A DNA stretch of 55,714 bases from Nitratireductor sp. (GCA_020441665.1 JAGRLT010000122.1:1-55714), one strand, 5' to 3'. Shown: positions 9,052-18,682, counted from the first letter of the stretch. Numbers and translations: made by a program. Notes: generated from the letters alone by a model not told the origin.

Positions 9052-9128
9052 CAGTTTACTTAATTCGTTTCCTGGGCCGGCCGGAGGCGCGAGCCCTGTC
9101 CTGAATTAAGTAAACTGTCACCGAATTA
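9041..9128. repeat. 26-bp perfect inverted repeat between convergent genes
   Basis: The left arm 9041-9066 and right arm 9103-9128 are exact reverse complements over 26 bp (core GGTGACAGTTTACTTAATTC), separated by a 36-bp GC-rich spacer. The stop codons of both convergent genes lie inside the arms. The form suggests a REP-like or MITE-like mobile palindrome that can also act as a bidirectional terminator. I recall similar GTGACAGT-type palindromes near REP-associated transposases, but this needs a search. Confidence 0.8.
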
Positions 9129-11208
9129 CTCCCGCCACCTTGAGCGCGAAGGCCTGGGCGCGCGCGGCATCCTCGAGGGCGGCGAAACGGCCCGACTTGC
9201 CGAAATGGCCGGAAGTCATGTTGGTCCGGAGCATCAGGATATTGTCGTCGGTCTTGAGCGCGCGCAGTTTCGCGACCCATTTCGCCGGCTCCCAATAGGT
9301 GACCCGCGGATCGGAAACCCCTGCGGTCACCAGCATGGGCGGATAGGCTCCTGCGCCGACATTGTCGTAGGGCGAATAGGCGCGGATATCGGCAAAGGCC
9401 TGTTCGCTTTCGATCGGATTGCCCCATTGTGACCATTCGCCCGGCGTCAGCGGCAGGCTGTCGTCGAGAATGGTGTTGAGCATGTCGACAAAGGGCACGT
9501 CGGCGATGACGCCTGCAAAGGCGTCCGGCGCCATGTTGACGGCGGCACCCACCAGCAGCCCGCCGGCGGAACCGCCCTGGATGATGATCCGATCCCTGTC
9601 CGCGAAACCTTGCTCGGCAAGAGCCTGGGCGGCGGCGATGAAGTCCTTGAACGTATTGGGCTTGCCGCCGAACTTCGCCGCCTCATACCAGGCGCGGCCC
9701 TTTTCCTGCCCGCCGCGAATATGGGCGATGGCATGGACGAAGCCGCGATCGACCAGCGACAGGCGGTTGGTGTTGAAGCCCGCCGGCATCGACATGCCGT
9801 AGGAGCCATAACCGTAGAGCAGGCAGGGCGCGCTGCCGTCGACCGGCGTGTCCTTGTGATGCAGCACGGTCACCGGCACCTGCGCGCCGTCATGGGACAC
9901 CGCCGTGATCCGCCGTGTCACATAATCGTGCGGATCGTGCCCCGACGGCACTTCCTGCTCCTTCAGCAGGGTGCGCTCGCCCGTCTTCAGATCGTAGTCA
10001 TAGGTCTGCGACGGCGTCGTCGGCGAGGAATAGATGAAGCGGAAGACATCATTGTCATAGTCGGGCAGCGGCGAGACGCCGAGCGCATAAGCCTCTTCCT
10101 CGAAGGCGATCGACCGCACCGTGCCATCCGGCCCCATGAAGCAGATGCGGGGCAGGGCGTTTTCGCGCTCCATCCAGATCAGCCAATCCCGGTAGGCATC
10201 GACCGAGAGCACCATCCGCCCCTCGCAATGGGGGATGATATCCTTCCAGTTCGCCATGCCGGGCGCGCAAACCGGCGTTTCCACCAGCTTGAAATCCGTT
10301 GCGCCTCCGGCATTGGTGTGGATGACGAAACGGTCGCCCTGATGGTCGACGGAATATTCGAGCCCTTCCTGCCGCGGCTCGATCACCTGCCATTGGGCAT
10401 CCGGCGTCGCAGTGGGCAGGAAGCGGACTTCCTGCTGGTCGTTCATGCCGGTCTGGAGGAATATGTATGCGCCCGAGCGCGACCGCCCGACACCGCAGTA
10501 AAACCGCGGATCGCTCTCCTCATAGACCAGAACGTCATCGGCCGGATTGCTGCCGAGCGTGTGGCGGAATACCTTGCTCGGCCGATGGTTGTCGTCGATC
10601 CGGGTGTAGAACAGCGTCTCGTCGTCGGCCCAGGCGAGCGAACCGACATCGCCAATGCCTTCGCCGGTATCCTCGAGGCTTCCCGCCGGCCGGAACTTCA
10701 GCCGGTAATATTCCGATCCGCTGGTATCCGACGACCAGGCCAGCAGTGTGTGGCCGGGATTCATTTCCGCCGCGCCAAGCTGGAAATAGTCGTGCTTGGC
10801 CGCTTCCGCCGGCACGTCGAGCAGGATCTGCTCGTTCCGATCGGCAAGGTCGGTGCGAAAATGGACCGGATGCTCAGCCCCTTCCAGATAGCGCCAGCCA
10901 TAGCGATAGGGCCCGTCCGGCACCGGCACGGAACTGTCGTCTTCCTTGATGCGGCCGCGCATTTCGGCGACCAGCACCTCCTGCAGCGCCGCCGTATCGG
11001 CCATCGCGCGTGCAAAATAGGCGTTTTCCGCTTCGAGATAGTCCTTGATCGGCTGCGGCAGGCTGCCAGGATCGCGCAGCGCCTCCTGCCAGTTTTCGGC
11101 CCTGAGCCAATTGTAGTCGTCGCTCAGCGTGACGCCATGGACGACGCGGGTAATGGTCTTTCTGTCCGCCACCGGCTCGCCGCCGATGCGTTTGAAGCTC
11201 GAATGCAT
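9118..11208 (-). CDS. ptrB: oligopeptidase B (prolyl oligopeptidase family S9A)
   Basis: This 696-residue serine peptidase cleaves small peptides, usually after Lys or Arg. The N-terminal part is the beta-propeller gate (about residues 70-410). The C-terminal alpha/beta-hydrolase domain holds Ser547 in GGSAGGLL, Asp633 in GVSDPRV and His668 in SGHFGKSGR. No signal peptide is seen, so it is cytosolic. ATG at 11208 follows GGAGA, so an in-frame extension upstream is unlikely. The final V-I-R-stop is read from the right arm of the inverted repeat, mirroring the cytochrome gene on the other side. msrB lies 46 bp upstream in the same direction and may be cotranscribed. Confidence 0.94.
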   Translation of the reverse strand: MHSSFKRIGGEPVADRKTITRVVHGVTLSDDYNWLRAENWQEALRDPGSLPQPIKDYLEAENAYFARAMADTAALQEVLVAEMRGRIKEDDSSVPVPDGPYRYGWRYLEGAEHPVHFRTDLADRNEQILLDVPAEAAKHDYFQLGAAEMNPGHTLLAWSSDTSGSEYYRLKFRPAGSLEDTGEGIGDVGSLAWADDETLFYTRIDDNHRPSKVFRHTLGSNPADDVLVYEESDPRFYCGVGRSRSGAYIFLQTGMNDQQEVRFLPTATPDAQWQVIEPRQEGLEYSVDHQGDRFVIHTNAGGATDFKLVETPVCAPGMANWKDIIPHCEGRMVLSVDAYRDWLIWMERENALPRICFMGPDGTVRSIAFEEEAYALGVSPLPDYDNDVFRFIYSSPTTPSQTYDYDLKTGERTLLKEQEVPSGHDPHDYVTRRITAVSHDGAQVPVTVLHHKDTPVDGSAPCLLYGYGSYGMSMPAGFNTNRLSLVDRGFVHAIAHIRGGQEKGRAWYEAAKFGGKPNTFKDFIAAAQALAEQGFADRDRIIIQGGSAGGLLVGAAVNMAPDAFAGVIADVPFVDMLNTILDDSLPLTPGEWSQWGNPIESEQAFADIRAYSPYDNVGAGAYPPMLVTAGVSDPRVTYWEPAKWVAKLRALKTDDNILMLRTNMTSGHFGKSGRFAALEDAARAQAFALKVAGVIR

Positions 11209-11254
11209 GGATGTCTCCGATGGGGCGCCGCCAAACGCGACAGGCAGGGGAAGC

Positions 11255-11653
11255 CTATGTTTCGTCCGGTTTGAAATCGAGCGCAACCCCGTTCATGCAA
11301 TAACGCAGGCCCGTCGGCTTCGGCCCGTCCGGAAAGACATGGCCCAGATGTCCGTCGCAGTCGGCGCAGCGAACCTCCGTGCGCCGCATGAAAAAGGAAC
11401 GATCTTCATACTCGCTGACGCTTTCCTTGCCGGAAGGTTCGAAAAAGCTCGGCCAGCCGGTACCGGATTCGAATTTCGCTTCAGACCGGAACAGCGGCCT
11501 GCCGCAACCCGCGCAGCAAAACATGCCTTCGCGCTTCTCATGGTTGAGCGGCGAGGTGCCGGCGCGTTCCGTGCCGTGCTTGCGCAATACGCGAAATTGC
11601 TCGGGCGTCAGTTCCTGGCGCCATTCAGCCTCGCTCTTCTCGACTTTTGTCAT
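11255..11653 (-). CDS. msrB: peptide-methionine (R)-S-oxide reductase MsrB
   Basis: This 132-residue cytosolic enzyme reduces the R form of methionine sulfoxide in proteins. Two zinc-binding cysteine pairs are present, in CCAGCG and RCADCDGH. The substrate motif GTGWPSF is present, and the catalytic Cys119 lies in RYCMNGVAL. The ATG at 11653 gives the normal length; the frame is open further upstream, but that part looks noncoding. It precedes oligopeptidase B in the same direction, consistent with a small protein-repair and turnover unit. Confidence 0.96.
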   Translation of the reverse strand: MTKVEKSEAEWRQELTPEQFRVLRKHGTERAGTSPLNHEKREGMFCCAGCGRPLFRSEAKFESGTGWPSFFEPSGKESVSEYEDRSFFMRRTEVRCADCDGHLGHVFPDGPKPTGLRYCMNGVALDFKPDET

Positions 11654-11917
11654 TGGCCTCTCCCTATCGGCAGCAGGATGATGCGTCCCGGCGGCATGCC
11701 GGCGCAATTGTCTCAACGCCAAGATAGGCAGGCGGACGGCGAAGCTCAACGGCGGCTTGCCCATCCCCGTGATCAATTCGCCGTGTCCGCGGCGCGACGG
11801 CGCATCAACGGCCTGTTGATAGGACCGCTTTTACTTGAAGCGGCCGGGTGCTTTGGACTATTACCGGATAAACCGGCTCTCAAACACACCCGGAAAGCGG
11901 AAGCGGCAAGAGTTTTG

Positions 11918-14251
11918 ATGACAGGCATGAATCCGACCATTGTGTTTTTGCTGTCGCCATTTCTTGCCGCATTGCTGTCGCCGGTTCTGGTGCGGATCAT
12001 GGGAGCCAATGCGGCCTGGCTGCTGGCGCTGATCCCGGCCGGCATCTTCGCGCATCTTCTGGGCTATGTGCCTTCGGTGGCCGAAGGCGAAGCGGCCACG
12101 ATGGGTGTTGTCTGGGCGCCCTCGCTCGGCGTCAATCTATCCTATTTCCTCGACGGCCTGTCGCTTACCTTCGCGTTGTTGATCAGCGGCATCGGCACGC
12201 TGATCATTCTCTATGCCGGCGGCTATCTGAAGGGCCACGCCCAGCACGGCCGCTTCCTCGCCTTTCTCTTTCTCTTCATGGGATCGATGATCGGCGTCGT
12301 CACCGCGGACAATCTGATCGCGCTGTTCATCTATTGGGAACTGACCTCGATCACCTCCTTTCTGCTGATCGGTTTCGACCACAATCGGATGGCCTCGCGC
12401 CGTGCCGCGCTGCAGGCTCTCGTGGTGACCGGCGGCGGCGGACTGGCGCTGCTTGCGGGCGTCGTCGTGCTGCATCTCGTGACCGGCATGAACGAATTGT
12501 CGCTGGTCCTCAACAGTGGCGACGTGCTGCGCGAAAGTCCGTTCTATCTCCTCGCCTTCTGGCTGGTCATCGGCGGCGCCTTCACCAAATCGGCGCAGTT
12601 TCCGTTCCATTTCTGGCTGCCCAACGCGATGGAGGCGCCGACCCCGGTTTCCGCCTATCTGCATTCGGCCACCATGGTGAAGGCCGGCGTCTATCTTCTG
12701 ATGCGGATGAACCCTGTGCTGGGCGACACGCTCGTCTGGCAGACGGTGCTGCCGGTCTTCGGCACGGCAACGCTGGTGATCGGCACGCTGCTTGCCATCC
12801 GCCAGACCGATCTCAAGCTGATGCTCGCCTATACCACCGTCGCCTCCCTCGGCCTTCTGGTCAGCCTTACCGGTTTCGGCAATGAAAAGGCGATCGAGGC
12901 CGCCGTCTACTATCTCGTCGCCCACGCGCTGTTCAAGGGCGCGCTCTTCATGGTCGCGGGTCTGATCGACCATGAGGCGGGGACGCGCGATATCCGCGCG
13001 CTGGGCGGCCTGCGCTCCGCCATGCCACTCACCTTCGCCGCCGCCGCGCTGGCATCGCTCTCCATGGCCGGCCTGCCGCCCTTCATCGGCTTCATGGCCA
13101 AGGAGGAAATCTATGCGGCGATCGCCAGGGCGGATGCGTGGTCGGTCGCGATCACCCTGTTCACCATCATCGGCAATGCGCTGATGCTGGTGATCGCCGC
13201 CGCCGTCGCCATTCGGCCCTTCCTCGGCGAGGCGAAGGAAACGCCGAAACACGCCCATGAGGGCCCGGTGCTGATGTGGCTCGGCCCCGTGGTGCTCGCC
13301 ACGCTGGGTCTCGTTTCGGCGATTGTCGCGCACACAACCAACCATCTGTTTGTCTCGCCCATGGCAGGCGCCGTCGCCGGGGCCGAGGTCGATGCCCATG
13401 CGGCGATCGCCTTTCACATCGGCCTGCCGCTCGCCCTGTCGGTGGTGACCATCGCGCTCGGCATCGCCGTCTTCTGCTTCCTGCCGCAGGCCCGCTTCGC
13501 CATGGCGAAGGTGCTGCACCGCATCGGCTGGGGGCCGGACACGGGTTTCGACCAGTTCATTTCGGGCCTTGTCTCGCTGTCGACCCTCATCACGCGCTTC
13601 CTGCAGAACGGCCGCATGGAAGCCTATATGACAACGGTCTTCCTGATCTTCGGCGTCGCCATCTGGTACGGGCTCATCCGCTATGGCGAGTTTCCCGAAT
13701 TTCCCCAATTCGTCACGCCGACCTTCTATGAGGCCGGCATCTTCCTGCTCGCGGTGCTGGGGCTGGCGGCCGTCATCTACGCCCACGACCGGCTGACGGC
13801 GATCGTTTCGCTCGGCATTCAGGGCTTTGCCGTCGCGGTGATCTTCATCCTGTTCGGCGCGCCGGACCTGTCTTTCACCCAGTTCATGGTCGAGACCCTG
13901 TCGGTCGTCATCCTCGCGCTCGTCATGACAAGGCTGATCCTCGACAAGACCGATCATCGCCCGTTCGGCGAGCGCTTCTTCGACACCGCCGTCGCGCTGA
14001 TCGCCGGCAGCGGCTTCCTGCTGCTGCTGCTCGCCGTTCTGCAGGTGCCCTTCGATCCGGCCCTGTCCGACTTCTTCACCGCCTATAGCCGCGTCGTCGC
14101 CCATGGCCGCAACATCGTCAACGTCATCATCGTCGACTTCCGCGGCCTCGATACGATGGGCGAGATCGCCGTGGTGATGATTGCCGGCCTCGGCATCATC
14201 GCGCTGATCCGGGTCAAGGCCAGGCGCCCGCGCGCGGAGGCCGAGCAATGA
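11918..14251 (+). CDS. mnhA: Na+/H+ antiporter subunit A (MnhA/MrpA)
   Basis: Subunit A (777 residues) is the largest membrane subunit of the Mrp antiporter, which exchanges cytoplasmic Na+ (or K+) for protons. It is related to complex I subunit Nuo[20 protein letters not shown] and [30 protein letters not shown] cover the proton-channel glutamate and lysine region. The C-terminal 250 residues form the DUF4040/MbhE-like extension, ending near [22 protein letters not shown] at 11918 is chosen from AAGAG upstream and the membrane topology; an ATG at 11927 is also possible. The frame is open for almost 800 bp further upstream, but that part overlaps msrB and is not plausible protein. B is a separate gene here, not fused to A as in some rhizobial Pha systems. 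Confidence 0.92.
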   Translation: MTGMNPTIVFLLSPFLAALLSPVLVRIMGANAAWLLALIPAGIFAHLLGYVPSVAEGEAATMGVVWAPSLGVNLSYFLDGLSLTFALLISGIGTLIILYAGGYLKGHAQHGRFLAFLFLFMGSMIGVVTADNLIALFIYWELTSITSFLLIGFDHNRMASRRAALQALVVTGGGGLALLAGVVVLHLVTGMNELSLVLNSGDVLRESPFYLLAFWLVIGGAFTKSAQFPFHFWLPNAMEAPTPVSAYLHSATMVKAGVYLLMRMNPVLGDTLVWQTVLPVFGTATLVIGTLLAIRQTDLKLMLAYTTVASLGLLVSLTGFGNEKAIEAAVYYLVAHALFKGALFMVAGLIDHEAGTRDIRALGGLRSAMPLTFAAAALASLSMAGLPPFIGFMAKEEIYAAIARADAWSVAITLFTIIGNALMLVIAAAVAIRPFLGEAKETPKHAHEGPVLMWLGPVVLATLGLVSAIVAHTTNHLFVSPMAGAVAGAEVDAHAAIAFHIGLPLALSVVTIALGIAVFCFLPQARFAMAKVLHRIGWGPDTGFDQFISGLVSLSTLITRFLQNGRMEAYMTTVFLIFGVAIWYGLIRYGEFPEFPQFVTPTFYEAGIFLLAVLGLAAVIYAHDRLTAIVSLGIQGFAVAVIFILFGAPDLSFTQFMVETLSVVILALVMTRLILDKTDHRPFGERFFDTAVALIAGSGFLLLLLAVLQVPFDPALSDFFTAYSRVVAHGRNIVNVIIVDFRGLDTMGEIAVVMIAGLGIIALIRVKARRPRAEAEQ

Positions 14252-14667
14252 ACACGATCATCTTCCGCACCGTCGCGCCCTATCTCACCGCGCTCATGGT
14301 GGTGTTCTCGGTCTTCATCCTGCTGCGCGGGCACAACGATCCCGGCGGCGGCTTCATCGGCGGCCTGATCGCCGCTTCCGCCTTTGCGATCTACGGCATC
14401 GCCAACGGCGTCGCCCCGGTGCGCCGGGCGCTCTATTTCCATCCGATCACGCTCGCCGGCTTCGGTCTGTTTCTCGCCGCCTGCGCCGGCCTGCCTTCCA
14501 TCCTCGCCGGCGTTCCTTTCCTCACCGGGCTTTGGGTGTTTCCGACCGTCTTCGGCGTCGAACTGGCGCTGTCGACGCCGCTCTTCTTCGATATCGGCGT
14601 CTATTTCGTCGTCGTCGGATCGATCACCGCGATCGCGCTCGGCCTTGAAGACAGGATGGAGAACTGA
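14248..14667 (+). CDS. mnhB: Na+/H+ antiporter subunit B (MnhB)
   Basis: The protein has 139 residues and four predicted membrane helices. The motif [21 protein letters not shown] is typical of MnhB/MrpB, which forms part of the antiporter's sodium side with A and C. It overlaps the end of subunit A by 4 bp (ATGA), so translation is coupled. Subunit C starts at the last base of its stop codon. Length is normal. Confidence 0.95.
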   Translation: MNTIIFRTVAPYLTALMVVFSVFILLRGHNDPGGGFIGGLIAASAFAIYGIANGVAPVRRALYFHPITLAGFGLFLAACAGLPSILAGVPFLTGLWVFPTVFGVELALSTPLFFDIGVYFVVVGSITAIALGLEDRMEN

Positions 14668-15044
14668 TGGAAGTCTATCTCGCCATTCTCGTCGGCATCT
14701 TCTTCACCGTCAGCATCTACCTGCTGCTGTCGAAATACGTCATTCGCGTATTGCTCGGCGTCGCCGTGCTCGGCAATGCGGTCAACCTGCTGATCTTCAC
14801 CGCCGGCAGGCTGACCCGCGAAGTGCCGCCGATCATTCCCGCCGGCCTGCAGGTGCCCGTCGATCCGACCGCCAATCCGCTGCCCCAGGCGCTGATCCTG
14901 ACGGCGATCGTGATCTCGTTTTCCTTCTTCGCCTTCCTGCTGGTGCTCGGCTACCGGTCCTTCCAGGACCTGCATACCGACGATACCGACAGCATGCGCT
15001 TTGCCGAGCCGGTCGATGAGCCGGCGCCACCAAGGGGATATTGA
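14667..15044 (+). CDS. mnhC: Na+/H+ antiporter subunit C (MnhC, NuoK-like)
   Basis: This 125-residue protein with three membrane helices is related to NuoK of complex I. It contains YLLLSKYVIRVLLGVAVLGNAVNLLIF, with the conserved GxxxxxNAVNLLIF pattern, and DPLPQALILTAIVISF in the variant form NPLPQALILTAIV. It belongs to the seven-subunit Mrp complex. Its ATG shares one base with the stop of subunit B, and subunit D follows 3 bp after its own stop, so the genes form one operon. Confidence 0.95.
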   Translation: MEVYLAILVGIFFTVSIYLLLSKYVIRVLLGVAVLGNAVNLLIFTAGRLTREVPPIIPAGLQVPVDPTANPLPQALILTAIVISFSFFAFLLVLGYRSFQDLHTDDTDSMRFAEPVDEPAPPRGY

Positions 15045-15047
15045 TCC

Positions 15048-16649
15048 ATGGCAGGCGCATCCAGCGGACACGTCGATCCGACCGGCATCCTGGTGGAGGC
15101 AAATCTCCACCTTGCCGACTATATCATCGTCGCGCCGGTCGTCGTGCCGGTGCTCTTCGGCGCCCTGCTGCTGATGCTGCGCGGCAAGACCCGCTGGCAC
15201 GGACAGATCGCCATCCTCGCCATGGCGCTGCTGGCGCTGTCGACCGGCTTGCTGCTGCAGCGCGTATCGGCGGAGGGGCCGGTGACCATGACCATGGGGC
15301 GCTGGCTGCCGCCCTTCGGCATATCGTTCTCGGTCGACATCGCCGGCGCGCTTCTCGCCTTCGTCTCCTCGCTGATCGCGCTGACGGGCGCCGTCTATGC
15401 GGCATCGACGACGACGACCCTGGAAAGACGCTACGGCTTCTATCCGTTCTTCATGCTGATGATGGCCGGCGTATCGGGTGCCTTCCTGACCGGCGACATC
15501 TTCAATCTCTATGTCTGGTTCGAGGTTCTACTGATCTCGTCCTTCGGCATGATCGTGCTCGGTTCCGAGCAGCGCCAGCTCGACGGAACGATGAAATACG
15601 CCTTCCTCAACCTGGTCGCCACGACCCTGTTCCTGATCGCGACCGGCCTGCTCTACGGTCTGCTCGGCACACTCAACATGGCCGATATCTGGCAGAAGCT
15701 GAATGCGTCCGGCGATCCGGGCAGCGCCGCGCGCGCCGGCCCCGTGACGACGATCGCGATCCTGTATCTTCTGGCCTTTTCCATGAAGGCGGCGGCTTTT
15801 CCGCTCAATTTCTGGCTGCCCGCCTCCTACCATACGCCGAAGTTTCTGGTTTCCGCGCTGTTCGCCGGCCTGCTGACCAAGGTCGGCGTTTACTCGCTGC
15901 TGCGCGTCCTGCTGATGCTGTTTGCCCAGGAGCGGCTTGTTCTGGCCGATACCATCGCTTGGGTGGCGGCCTTCACCATGCTGGCCGGCGTCTTCGGCGC
16001 CCTTGCCCAGAGCGAAATCCGCCGCATTCTCGGTTATCTCGTCATCTCCGGCATCGGCACCATGATGGCGGGTCTTGCGGTCGGATCGCTTACCGCCATT
16101 ACGGGGCTGATGGTCTATGCCGTCCATTCGATGATCGTCATGACGGCGCTCTATCTTGCCGCCGGCATCATGGCGCGGCTTTCGCAAACCTCGAGCCTGT
16201 CGGCGAGCGGCGGGCTCTATGCCGCATCGCCATGGCTCGCGGCCGCTTTCCTGATCCTGGCTTTTTCCGTGTCGGGCCTGCCGCCCACATCGGGTTTCTG
16301 GGGCAAGTTCGTGCTGGTCAGGGCCAGCGTCGAGAGCGGAGCCTGGTGGCTTGCCTTCGTCATCCTGCTGTCGGGCCTGCTGACCACCATCGCGATTTTC
16401 CGCGTATGGATCTTCGCTTTCTGGCGGGGCGGGCCGCAGGATACGCCCGACGGCGCCGAGGCCTGGAAGGTCGAGCCGCTGGAAAAGGCATATCGACAGG
16501 GCGCGTTCCTGGCGCTCGGCGCGCTGGTGCTGCTGACGCTGGCGATCGGCCTGATGCCGGAGGCGCTATTGTCGACGAGCGCTGACGCGGCGCGCGGATT
16601 GCTCTATCCTGGCGACTATATCGGTTCTGTCTTCGGAGGCGGCCAATGA
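15048..16649 (+). CDS. mnhD: Na+/H+ antiporter subunit D (MnhD, NuoN/M-like)
   Basis: This membrane protein of 533 residues belongs to the proton-pumping NuoM/N family, with about fourteen helices. Conserved features are GDIFNLYVWFEVLLISSFG with its channel glutamate, FSMKAAAFPLNFWLPASYH with the lysine, and FSVSGLPPTSGFWGKFVLV. Together with A it provides the proton path of the antiporter. The gene starts 3 bp after mnhC and overlaps mnhE by 4 bp. The N-terminal 20 residues are polar before the first helix, as is common in this subunit. Confidence 0.95.
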   Translation: MAGASSGHVDPTGILVEANLHLADYIIVAPVVVPVLFGALLLMLRGKTRWHGQIAILAMALLALSTGLLLQRVSAEGPVTMTMGRWLPPFGISFSVDIAGALLAFVSSLIALTGAVYAASTTTTLERRYGFYPFFMLMMAGVSGAFLTGDIFNLYVWFEVLLISSFGMIVLGSEQRQLDGTMKYAFLNLVATTLFLIATGLLYGLLGTLNMADIWQKLNASGDPGSAARAGPVTTIAILYLLAFSMKAAAFPLNFWLPASYHTPKFLVSALFAGLLTKVGVYSLLRVLLMLFAQERLVLADTIAWVAAFTMLAGVFGALAQSEIRRILGYLVISGIGTMMAGLAVGSLTAITGLMVYAVHSMIVMTALYLAAGIMARLSQTSSLSASGGLYAASPWLAAAFLILAFSVSGLPPTSGFWGKFVLVRASVESGAWWLAFVILLSGLLTTIAIFRVWIFAFWRGGPQDTPDGAEAWKVEPLEKAYRQGAFLALGALVLLTLAIGLMPEALLSTSADAARGLLYPGDYIGSVFGGGQ

Positions 16650-17119
16650 ACCTCCTGCTGATGAATATGCTGCTGATGCTGTGCTGGGCGGCTGTTACCG
16701 GCAATTTCAGCGAACTCAACCTGCTGTTCGGCTTCCTGCTCGGCCTGTTCTCGCTCTGGCTGATCCGCGAACAGACCGGCACGGGAGGTTATTTCGGCCG
16801 CACGCTGCGCATTTTCTCGCTGTTGCTGCTCTTCATCCGCGAACTGGCGCTCTCGGCCTTCCGCGTGGCGGTACTGGTGCTCAGCCCGCGCATGGAAACC
16901 AAGCCCGGCATCTTCGCCTTTCCGCTCACCGTCGACCGGGATTTCGAGATCACGCTGCTCGCCAACCTGATCACCCTGACGCCCGGCACGCTCTCCGTCG
17001 ATGTTTCCGCCGACCGCAAGCATCTTTACGTCCATGCCATCGATTGCTCCGACATTCCCGGCAATGTCGCGGACATCGCCAACGGGTTCGAGCGCAAGAT
17101 CCTCAATGCGTTCAGATAG
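16646..17119 (+). CDS. mnhE: Na+/H+ antiporter subunit E (MnhE)
   Basis: This 157-residue subunit has two N-terminal membrane helices and a C-terminal soluble part. It contains NLLFGFLLGLFSLWLI and the conserved patch LLANLITLTPGTLSVDV followed by LYVHAIDC. It overlaps mnhD by 4 bp (ATGA), so it is translationally coupled. MnhE has no complex I counterpart and is required for assembly of the full Mrp complex in systems studied elsewhere. Length and motifs are normal. Confidence 0.95.
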   Translation: MNLLLMNMLLMLCWAAVTGNFSELNLLFGFLLGLFSLWLIREQTGTGGYFGRTLRIFSLLLLFIRELALSAFRVAVLVLSPRMETKPGIFAFPLTVDRDFEITLLANLITLTPGTLSVDVSADRKHLYVHAIDCSDIPGNVADIANGFERKILNAFR

Positions 17120-17128
17120 GAGCCGGCC

Positions 17129-17452
17129 ATGAGCGCATTCCACTTTCTCGACTTTGCCATTTCCATTGCCCTGGTGATGCTCACCCTTTCCTTCTTTCTC
17201 ACCTGCTACCGGGTCGTGGTCGGGCCGACACTCCCCGACAGGATCATGGCGCTCGACATGCTGGTGGGGGTGGTGATCGGTTTCATCGCCGTCATCGGCG
17301 TCAAGACCGGCTACCATCTTTACGTCGATATCGCCCTGGCGCTCGGGCTTGTCGGCTTCCTGGCGACGGTCGCCTTCGCCCGCTTCGTGCTCGAACGCGG
17401 TGTCGGCGACCATGAAAGGGCCCTGCTCGAGGATCGGGAGGGCAAGCGATGA
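17129..17452 (+). CDS. mnhF: Na+/H+ antiporter subunit F (MnhF)
   Basis: The subunit has 107 residues and three membrane helices. The family stretch [18 protein letters not shown] is followed by [27 protein letters not shown]. It starts 9 bp after mnhE, with GGAG ahead of its ATG, and overlaps mnhG by 4 bp. It is a small Mrp complex subunit likely packed at the interface of the A and D modules. Confidence 0.95.
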   Translation: MSAFHFLDFAISIALVMLTLSFFLTCYRVVVGPTLPDRIMALDMLVGVVIGFIAVIGVKTGYHLYVDIALALGLVGFLATVAFARFVLERGVGDHERALLEDREGKR

Positions 17453-17775
17453 TGGCGCCCGTTCTGGCTGGAGTTCTGGTTATCGTCGGTGCGTTTTTCG
17501 CGCTGATAGCCGCGATCGGGCTGATTCGGCTGCCCGATGTCTATTCGCGCATGCATGCCGCCTCGAAGGCTGGAACCGTCGGTTCCGGCCTGATGATGAT
17601 CGCGCTTGCGATCGTGTCCGGCGACAGCGGCACGGCGGCCCGGGCGCTTGCCGGTGTCATTTTCTTCGTGCTGACCGCCCCCATCGCGGCCCATCTGCTC
17701 GCCAGGGCGGCCTATAAGGTGGGCTACCCCCTGTGGCATGGCAGCGTGGCCGACGAGATGTCCGATGCCGAATAG
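17449..17775 (+). CDS. mnhG: Na+/H+ antiporter subunit G (MnhG)
   Basis: This 108-residue last subunit of the Mrp operon has three membrane helices. Family signature: [20 protein letters not shown], then [18 protein letters not shown]. It overlaps mnhF by 4 bp. All seven subunits A-G are present in canonical order, so the operon encodes a complete antiporter for sodium and pH homeostasis. No clear terminator hairpin with a T-run follows its stop. Confidence 0.95.
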   Translation: MMAPVLAGVLVIVGAFFALIAAIGLIRLPDVYSRMHAASKAGTVGSGLMMIALAIVSGDSGTAARALAGVIFFVLTAPIAAHLLARAAYKVGYPLWHGSVADEMSDAE

Positions 17776-18209
17776 CCCGTCCGGCATTGCCGCGCGCGCA
17801 TCGCGGAATGGGCATCAAGCCCTTGTAGGATATAGGGAAACGGAAGCCTAAGTATTCAGAATATTCAATAGGAGGCTGGGCGCCCGGGCAAATGATCGCA
17901 AAGCAAAAGGCCCCGGCATGAAGTCGAATCGCGCTCTTTTATGCCCTTGATTGCGGGCGCCGCTCTACATTCGCGAGAAATTTATGTATTATACACGTAT
18001 TAATTGACCTTCCCTTGCGCAAGCAAAAAATTCAGCATATGGCAATCTTGAAAGGCCAATATTGTTGACATTTTCGTCATTATAGCTAGTTAAACAAGAT
18101 TGAAGCCAATCGGTATTTATAATAGAATTGGCTCGGATGGCAGCACCATTATTCATGTGTATGCTGCACATAATTTGACCCACCAACAAGTACAGAAAGA
18201 ATAACGGCA
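17776..18209. other. gene-free, AT-rich leader region of mucR
   Basis: This 434-bp stretch has no convincing gene. Its second half (about 17940-18205) is much richer in A and T than the window average, with many TA steps. The palindrome TATTCAGAATA lies at 17853-17863. MucR/Ros proteins are known to bind AT-rich DNA and repress their own genes, so autoregulation here is a reasonable inference. I saw no RNA gene. Confidence 0.5.
18065..18092 (+). promoter_or_regulatory. candidate promoter for mucR
   Basis: TTGACA at 18065-18070 is followed after 16 bp by TAGTTA at 18087-18092. It lies about 120 bp ahead of the mucR start inside the AT-rich tract. The -10 match is weak. Confidence 0.3.
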
Positions 18210-18644
18210 ATGAACGATCTCACCATCGATGCCAGCAATCCGGATTTGATGCTGGAACTTACGGCGGAAGTAGTATCCGCCTATGTGAGCAACAATCCGG
18301 TCCCCTCCGCCGATCTCAGCAGCCTGATCGGCGATGTGCACAAGGCTTTGTCCACGATTACTGCGATCGGTGTGGAACCCACGGCACCGGAACAGGAACC
18401 AGCGGTAAATCCCAAGAAATCGGTGTTTCGCGATTACATCATCTGCTTGGAGGACGGCAAGAAGTTCAAATCGCTGAAGCGTCATCTTCGCTCGCATTTC
18501 GACATGTCGCCCGAGGAGTATCGCGAGAAGTGGGGCCTGCCGCAGAGCTATCCCATGGTCGCTCCGGCCTATTCCGAGCGCCGTTCCACGCTCGCCAAGG
18601 AAAAGGGCCTTGGCCGCAAGAAGGGTACGAAGAGCAGCCGCTGA
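18210..18644 (+). CDS. mucR: MucR/Ros-family zinc-finger transcriptional regulator
   Basis: This 144-residue DNA-binding protein controls exopolysaccharide, motility, cell cycle and symbiosis or virulence genes in related bacteria. The Ros-type finger is ICLEDGKKFKSLKRHLRSHF. Cys79, Asp82, His92 and His96 occupy the metal positions; the second ligand is Asp instead of the Cys of Ros itself, a variant also seen in MucR proteins. The helix MSPEEYREKWGLP and the basic tail LAKEKGLGRKKG are conserved. Two hairpins follow the gene. Members can replace each other's names (mucR, ros, rosR), so the symbol reflects family similarity rather than a proven orthologue. Confidence 0.93.
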   Translation: MNDLTIDASNPDLMLELTAEVVSAYVSNNPVPSADLSSLIGDVHKALSTITAIGVEPTAPEQEPAVNPKKSVFRDYIICLEDGKKFKSLKRHLRSHFDMSPEEYREKWGLPQSYPMVAPAYSERRSTLAKEKGLGRKKGTKSSR

Positions 18645-18658
18645 GCGCCACCGCTCGC

Positions 18659-18682
18659 GCACCGGCGGCTTTCCGCCGGTGC
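18659..18682 (+). terminator. hairpin just after mucR
   Basis: A perfect 10-bp stem, GCACCGGCGG with CCGCCGGTGC, has loop CTTT and starts 14 bp after the mucR stop. No clear T-run follows, so it may be a weak terminator or an RNA-stabilising 3' end. Confidence 0.55.

Noticed and set aside
11129-11917. N-terminal extension of mnhA by about 260 codons
   Set aside because: It overlaps msrB and the start of ptrB on the other strand, and subunit A homologues begin near 11918.
12137-14248. 703-codon open frame antisense to mnhA
   Set aside because: It mirrors a membrane protein gene, giving an unrealistic Asp/Gln/His/Arg-rich product; mnhA has clear NuoL-like motifs.
17892-17921. tiny 9-codon ORF (ATG 17892) after an AGGAGG-like sequence in the mucR leader
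   Set aside because: Too short to support, and the spacing from the ribosome-like site is too long.
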